Shown here: one piece after another, positions 6,679-8,829 of the stretch
Layout: each line of letters begins with the position of its first letter
How positions within the stretch are numbered: position 1 is the stretch's first letter
NCBI GenBank assembly: GCA_910587195.1
Contig: CAJUKL010000067.1
Location: 1-8,829 of the forward strand
Direction: 5' to 3'
DNA length: 8,829 nt
DNA from: an uncultured Clostridia bacterium
Lineage (GTDB): Bacteria; Bacillota; Clostridia; Lachnospirales; Anaerotignaceae
Translations under genes and position numbers: made by a program
Notes under the pieces: generated by a model
What the model saw: only the letters and a program-made list of their open reading frames with translations
Databases searched by the model: none
Told to the model about the DNA's origin: nothing

Positions 6679-6706
6679 AAAGTTTCTCCTTTTTATGTTC
6701 TTTATA

Positions 6707-6736
6707 ATTACAATATGCAAAAAATAAAATTGACAG
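6707..6736 (-). promoter_or_regulatory. Possible mntP promoter
   Basis: Minus-strand CTGTCA (6731-6736, 4 of 6) and TGTAAT (6707-6712, 5 of 6) are 18 bp apart, between the tRNA terminator and the mntP ribosome site. The implied leader is about 22 nt. The region is AT-rich, so chance matches are likely, but mntP needs a start site between the terminator and its ATG. Confidence 0.35.
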
Positions 6737-6763
6737 AACAAAGAGAGAAAAAGAGAAAATAAA

Positions 6764-6788
6764 AAGAATGTGTATTTTACACATTCTT
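6764..6788 (-). terminator. Intrinsic terminator of the tRNA operon
   Basis: AAGAATGTGTA and TACACATTCTT form an 11-bp perfect stem with a 3-base loop. On the minus strand it is followed by TTTATTTTCTCTTTTT. It begins 7 bases past the tRNA-Val 3' end and separates the tRNA operon from mntP. Confidence 0.88.
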
Positions 6789-6794
6789 AGTTTA

Positions 6795-6867
6795 TGGGAG
6801 TTACAGGGCTCGAACCTGTGACCCTCTGCTTGTAAGGCAGATGCTCTCCCAGCTGAGCTAAACTCCC
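6795..6867 (-). tRNA. tRNA-Val (anticodon TAC)
   Basis: A 73-nt cloverleaf. The acceptor GGGAGTT pairs with AACTCCC, and the discriminator is A. The D-arm contains TTTAGCTCAGCTGGGAGAGC, the anticodon loop CTTACAA lies between TCTGC and GCAGA, and the T-arm is ACAGG-TTCGAGC-CCTGT. CCA is not encoded. Third and last gene of the tRNA operon. Confidence 0.96.
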
Positions 6868-6902
6868 TTAAAAACAATTTTAAATTTTAAATTTTATATA
6901 GC

Positions 6903-6974
6903 TGACCCGTAAGGGAATCGAACCCTTGTTTCAGCCGTGAGAGGGCCGCGTCTTGACCGCTTGACCAACGGGCC
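6903..6974 (-). tRNA. tRNA-Glu (anticodon CTC)
   Basis: A 72-nt cloverleaf. The acceptor GGCCCGT pairs with ACGGGTC (one G-U). The D-arm is of Glu type (TGGTCAAGCGGTCAAGAC), the anticodon loop CTCTCAC lies between CGGCC and GGCTG, and the T-arm is AAGGG-TTCGATT-CCCTT. CCA is not encoded. The CTC anticodon reads GAG only; low-GC Firmicutes often rely on the TTC isoacceptor, so this is an extra, decoding-specific copy. Confidence 0.95.
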
Positions 6975-6989
6975 TCATTTTGAAAAAAG

Positions 6990-7063
6990 TAGCGGAGAAG
7001 GGATTTGAACCCCTGACACCGCGGGTATGAACCGCGTGCTCTAGCCAACTGAGCTACTCCGCC
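6990..7063 (-). tRNA. tRNA-Met, elongator type (anticodon CAT)
   Basis: A 74-nt cloverleaf. The acceptor GGCGGAG pairs with CTCCGCT, and the anticodon loop TTCATAC lies between CGCGG and CCGCG. The T-arm is AGGGG-TTCAAAT-CCCTT. The 5' G1 pairs normally and the overall sequence resembles Bacillus elongator tRNA-Met. Initiator tRNA has an unpaired first base and GGG/CCC pairs in the anticodon stem, which are not seen here. A tilS-modified Ile2 tRNA is a less likely alternative. First gene of the operon. Confidence 0.93.
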
Positions 7064-7090
7064 AAAACATTACTCGCTGTTACTTGACCT

Positions 7091-7119
7091 ATTATAAACG
7101 TCATTTTATGATTTGTCAA
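7091..7119 (-). promoter_or_regulatory. Consensus sigma-A promoter of the tRNA operon
   Basis: On the minus strand TTGACA (7114-7119) and TATAAT (7091-7096) are separated by exactly 17 bp. All 12 bases match consensus. The start site would fall about 20 nt before tRNA-Met. Confidence 0.93.
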
Positions 7120-7156
7120 TAGTTTTTTTGACATTTTTTTAAAATTTTTTAATTTT

Positions 7157-7459
7157 TTAATTTTTGGCATTATTCACATAAAGAATCTCGTTTGGCATAA
7201 CCAGACCAAGCTGTTGTCTAGCCACTTTTTCAATATAATCATCGCTATTGTAATATTCTTTTTCTCTTAAATATTCTGCATTTTTTTCTTGTTCTTCTTG
7301 TATTTGAACTAAAATTTCTTCTGCTTCTTGTTTATATTGTCCATAAATTTTTAATTGGCTTGCAATTCCAATTGTAACTGCAATAAAAAATAACACCATA
7401 AAAAATAATACAATTGTTTTATCAAAAGGACGTTTTTTTCTGTTTATATCTTTTTTCAT
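7157..7459 (-). CDS. divIC: Cell-division protein DivIC / FtsB-like septum formation initiator
   Basis: Bitopic divisome protein that partners FtsL and DivIB at the septum to activate septal peptidoglycan synthesis. In 100 residues it shows a short basic cytoplasmic tail (1-13), one membrane helix (about 14-34), an extracellular coiled coil rich in Glu and Gln (about 36-68), and the family C-terminal motif DDYIEKVARQQLGLVMPNE (73-91). The ATG at 7459 follows AAAGGAG at a good distance. It is the last gene after yabQ, the same order as in Bacillus subtilis. A perfect palindrome covers its ribosome site. No clear terminator separates it from the tRNA promoter. Confidence 0.93.
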   Translation of the reverse strand: MKKDINRKKRPFDKTIVLFFMVLFFIAVTIGIASQLKIYGQYKQEAEEILVQIQEEQEKNAEYLREKEYYNSDDYIEKVARQQLGLVMPNEILYVNNAKN

Positions 7460-7469
7460 AATAATTTCT

Positions 7470-7487
7470 CCTTTTTTTAAAAAAAGG
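7470..7487. repeat. 18-bp perfect palindrome over the divIC ribosome-binding site
   Basis: CC, T7, A7, GG reads the same on both strands and sits in the 38-bp yabQ-divIC gap. On the mRNA its second half (AAAAAAAGG) contains most of the divIC Shine-Dalgarno sequence AAGGAG, so pairing would hide the site. The stem is mostly A-U and therefore weak. Confidence 0.5.
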
Positions 7488-7497
7488 GTTTCTTTTT

Positions 7498-8016
7498 TTA
7501 TTTCTTATGAAACAGTATTTTTACATTTCTACAAAAATGTCTTTTTTTTATTTTTGCATATCCTTTACAAAATTGCAATACTTTTTTCATTTTTTTGTGA
7601 AAAAAAGTATTTGTTTTTTTAACAGGTTTCCGCAATAAGAGATAAATTAAACGAAAAGGAGTCAATAAAATTGTAAAGAAAGTCAATAAAATTTTATGAA
7701 GAATGGCAACAATTTTATCTGAAATCTTATTAATCAAAGGACTTAAAGTAAAAAAATAGCATATCATTCCTAAAAAAACGCCCAGAATAATAAAAAAACG
7801 AATTTCCCCATAATTTTGCTGTAATAGCATAAAAAAAAGAAAAAAAGCAGTTCCAAGCCAATAAAAAGCATCTTCTAACTGAATCAACATCATACTATGT
7901 GGTATCATTTTACGAAAAATGCGTAAGGTATCATAGACTGCACCAATAGAAGCACCTGCTAAAATAACAAATAAAAAAAGTCTTGCCTGTTCATTGAGAG
8001 AAAGAATCATACCCAT
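7498..8016 (-). CDS. yabQ: Spore cortex biosynthesis protein YabQ
   Basis: Membrane protein needed for spore cortex formation in Bacillus, placed in the forespore outer membrane. The 172 residues start with the family-like LSLNEQARLFLFVILAGASI and then GAVYDTLRIFRK. Further hydrophobic segments lie near 47-65 and 72-92, then a fourth near 105-127, and the tail is strongly basic (Lys-rich). The start is ambiguous. The ATG at 8016 lies only 3 nt after AAAAGGAG, while the in-frame ATG at 8010 has a more usual gap of 9 nt; the two differ by two residues. It follows yabP by 9 bp. The gene marks the organism as endospore-forming. Confidence 0.9.
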   Translation of the reverse strand: MGMILSLNEQARLFLFVILAGASIGAVYDTLRIFRKMIPHSMMLIQLEDAFYWLGTAFFLFFMLLQQNYGEIRFFIILGVFLGMICYFFTLSPLINKISDKIVAILHKILLTFFTILLTPFRLIYLLLRKPVKKTNTFFHKKMKKVLQFCKGYAKIKKRHFCRNVKILFHKK

Positions 8017-8025
8017 TTACTCCTT

Positions 8026-8307
8026 TTATTTAAAAATACGATTGAATAAACTATTTTTGCCTTTGGCAATACCATCTTCACTGTATTCAATCGTATCTAT
8101 AGTGCCGTCTACGGTTACTTCTCCCTCTTCTAAATTTAACTTGCCTACATGAATATTGCTGCCTCGTAATAATAGCATGCCTTTTTCGGTGTCTGCAATA
8201 ATGCTGTCCTCATCAAAAGAAAGAACATCAATTACACCAGTCATACTCAATCTTTCTCTATCTTCTAATATAATTTTATGTTTTTCTCTTTTTGTTCCTT
8301 CTGCCAA
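8026..8307 (-). CDS. yabP: Sporulation protein YabP
   Basis: 93 residues of the YabP/YqfC family, which act in the mother cell during spore assembly; YabP is needed for sporulation in Bacillus at the same locus. The sequence has the typical beta-rich pattern. LEDRERLSMTGVIDVLSFD lies near the front, a LLLRGSNIHVGKLNLEEGEV core follows, and there is a GTIDTIEYSED end. There is no membrane segment. The start is TTG at 8307, with GGGAGGAG upstream at a fitting distance; no ATG is available until far downstream. It is followed by yabQ after 9 bp. The 86-bp gap before it could hold its own sporulation promoter (a CATATATT resembles a sigma-E -10), but no matching -35 was found. Confidence 0.93.
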   Translation of the reverse strand: MAEGTKREKHKIILEDRERLSMTGVIDVLSFDEDSIIADTEKGMLLLRGSNIHVGKLNLEEGEVTVDGTIDTIEYSEDGIAKGKNSLFNRIFK

Positions 8308-8393
8308 AAAAATCTCCTCCCAATCTATTATAAAAAATTGAATTTTTGCCTTTTTTATAATATATGGACAGCATATTTGTTTCAGAACAATAT

Positions 8394-8633
8394 TTATAAA
8401 CTTTTATACATACTTGCAGCATCTTCTTTTTTTACAGATTCTGTCAAATTGACCACTTCGATTTTGCTTGTTTGGCTGCCAAATTTAATTTCTATAATGT
8501 CGCCTACTTTGACATCTGCTCCTGCTTTTACCACTTTTCCGTTGATGGTAACACGTCCAGCGTCACAGGCTTCATTTGCAATCGTTCTTCTTTTGATAAT
8601 GCGGGATACTTTTAAAAACTTGTCTACTCTCAA
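8394..8633 (-). CDS. rqcP: S4-domain ribosome quality-control factor RqcP
   Basis: RqcP (YabO) binds stalled 50S subunits carrying peptidyl-tRNA and helps RqcH add alanine tails. The 79 residues are essentially one S4 RNA-binding domain: MRVDKFLKVSRIIKRR with Arg2 and Arg16 (positions I recall as important in Bacillus), then DAGRVTINGKVVKAGADVKV near 24-43 and GDIIEIKFG. A HslR-like heat-shock S4 protein is the sister family; the neighbours favour RqcP. The start is TTG at 8633, with AAAGGAG upstream at 9 nt. It lies 86 bp before yabP, as in the conserved Firmicute order yabO-yabP-yabQ-divIC. Repeat copy 3 lies just upstream. Confidence 0.92.
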   Translation of the reverse strand: MRVDKFLKVSRIIKRRTIANEACDAGRVTINGKVVKAGADVKVGDIIEIKFGSQTSKIEVVNLTESVKKEDAASMYKSL

Positions 8634-8680
8634 AAGTTTCCACTCCTTTCTTGATAATAAAAATAAAAATTTTACACTTT

Positions 8681-8829
8681 CAAGTTTTTGGAAAAAAACT
8701 TGACTAAAAACTTTGTCTTTTACAAACAGAACAGAATATATTTTTAACCTCTGGTGCTCCGTTGTTATTCATCTAAAACAACCATTCCACTCCAACGCAC
8801 ACCTGCAAAACGAAGTTTTATACAAAAGT
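8681..8829 (-). repeat. Interspersed repeat, copy 3 (cut by window edge)
   Basis: Read on the minus strand this matches copies 1 and 2: GCGTTGGAGTGGAATGGTTG, TTTTAGATGAATAACAACGG and AGCACC, and the tail AAAGTTTTTAGTCAAG leading into a hairpin. The hairpin is CAAGTTTTT/AAAAACTTG (8681-8689 with 8694-8702) around four bases. The front part is about 20 bp shorter than in the other copies and more diverged, but still offers a small stem (AAAAC TTC GTTTT). It points toward rqcP and ends about 50 bp before it; what lies on its far side is outside the window. Confidence 0.85.

Noticed and set aside
6644..6877. 77-codon minus-strand frame beginning SSAGRASALQAEGHRFEPC
   Set aside because: It is a translation of the tRNA-Val gene and its terminator, a well-known false ORF type.
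7113..7134. Inverted repeat TGTCAA/TTGACA between divIC and the tRNA promoter as a divIC terminator
   Set aside because: The stem is only 6 bp, there is no T-run on the minus strand, and one arm is the -35 box of the tRNA promoter.
8308..8393. Sigma-E-type promoter before yabP (CATATATT as -10)
   Set aside because: Only the -10 resembles consensus; no fitting -35 lies 13-16 bp upstream, and an alternative sigma-A reading is equally good.
8654..8683. TTGAAA, 18 bp, TATTAT on the minus strand as an rqcP promoter partly supplied by repeat copy 3
   Set aside because: The start site would fall inside the rqcP Shine-Dalgarno sequence, leaving almost no leader; in such AT-rich sequence the match is probably chance.
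8278..8703. 141-codon plus-strand frame opposite rqcP and yabP
   Set aside because: It is antisense to two well-supported genes, lacks a ribosome site and recognisable domains, and fits a shadow frame.
1..8829. CRISPR array, phage genes or a defence system
   Set aside because: No regularly spaced short repeats, no cas-like, phage structural or nuclease genes; the only repeats are the three long copies described.

Overview
This is an AT-rich window in which every recognisable protein gene lies on the minus strand. Two things point to a spore-forming, low-GC Firmicute of the Clostridia, probably a Lachnospiraceae-type gut anaerobe. One is the order rqcP-yabP-yabQ-divIC, a conserved endospore-former block. 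The other is tRNA genes that do not encode CCA. The species cannot be named from the sequence alone.

Layout, read on the minus strand from high to low coordinates. (1) 8829-8634 holds the truncated third copy of an interspersed repeat, just ahead of rqcP. (2) 8633-7157 is rqcP, yabP, yabQ and divIC: ribosome rescue, two sporulation proteins and a division protein. (3) 7119-6764 is a self-contained tRNA operon (Met-CAT, Glu-CTC, Val-TAC) with a perfect consensus promoter (TTGACA, 17 bp, TATAAT) and an 11-bp-stem terminator. (4) 6678-6133 is mntP, a manganese exporter. (5) 6132-5685 is a gene-free block of about 450 bp, built from two tandem copies of the repeat joined by a string of short palindromes. 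(6) 5629-187 is a tight six-gene operon: MATE exporter, AEC-family transporter, nucleotidyltransferase-fold protein, ADP-ribosylglycohydrolase-family enzyme, thiM and thiE. The first five genes are separated by about 15-25 bp, and thiE starts inside thiM. (7) 186-1 has no gene. It holds a 15-bp perfect inverted repeat around a hairpin that looks like the right end of an IS200/IS605-type (TnpB-associated) element, plus a second hairpin of similar design facing the other way.

ThiM phosphorylates salvaged hydroxyethylthiazole. ThiE joins it to HMP-PP to give thiamine phosphate. The four genes ahead of them (two transporters, a nucleotidyltransferase and an ADP-ribosylglycohydrolase-family hydrolase) share the transcription unit, which suggests salvage of a modified or nucleotide-linked thiazole compound. 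That is inference. No TPP riboswitch is visible in the leader.

The most unusual non-coding signal is the three-copy repeat. Its terminal hairpin keeps its pairing through compensatory changes between copies, so the copies look like structured elements and not simple duplicated junk. The flanking IS605-like end next to thiE is the second point worth following.
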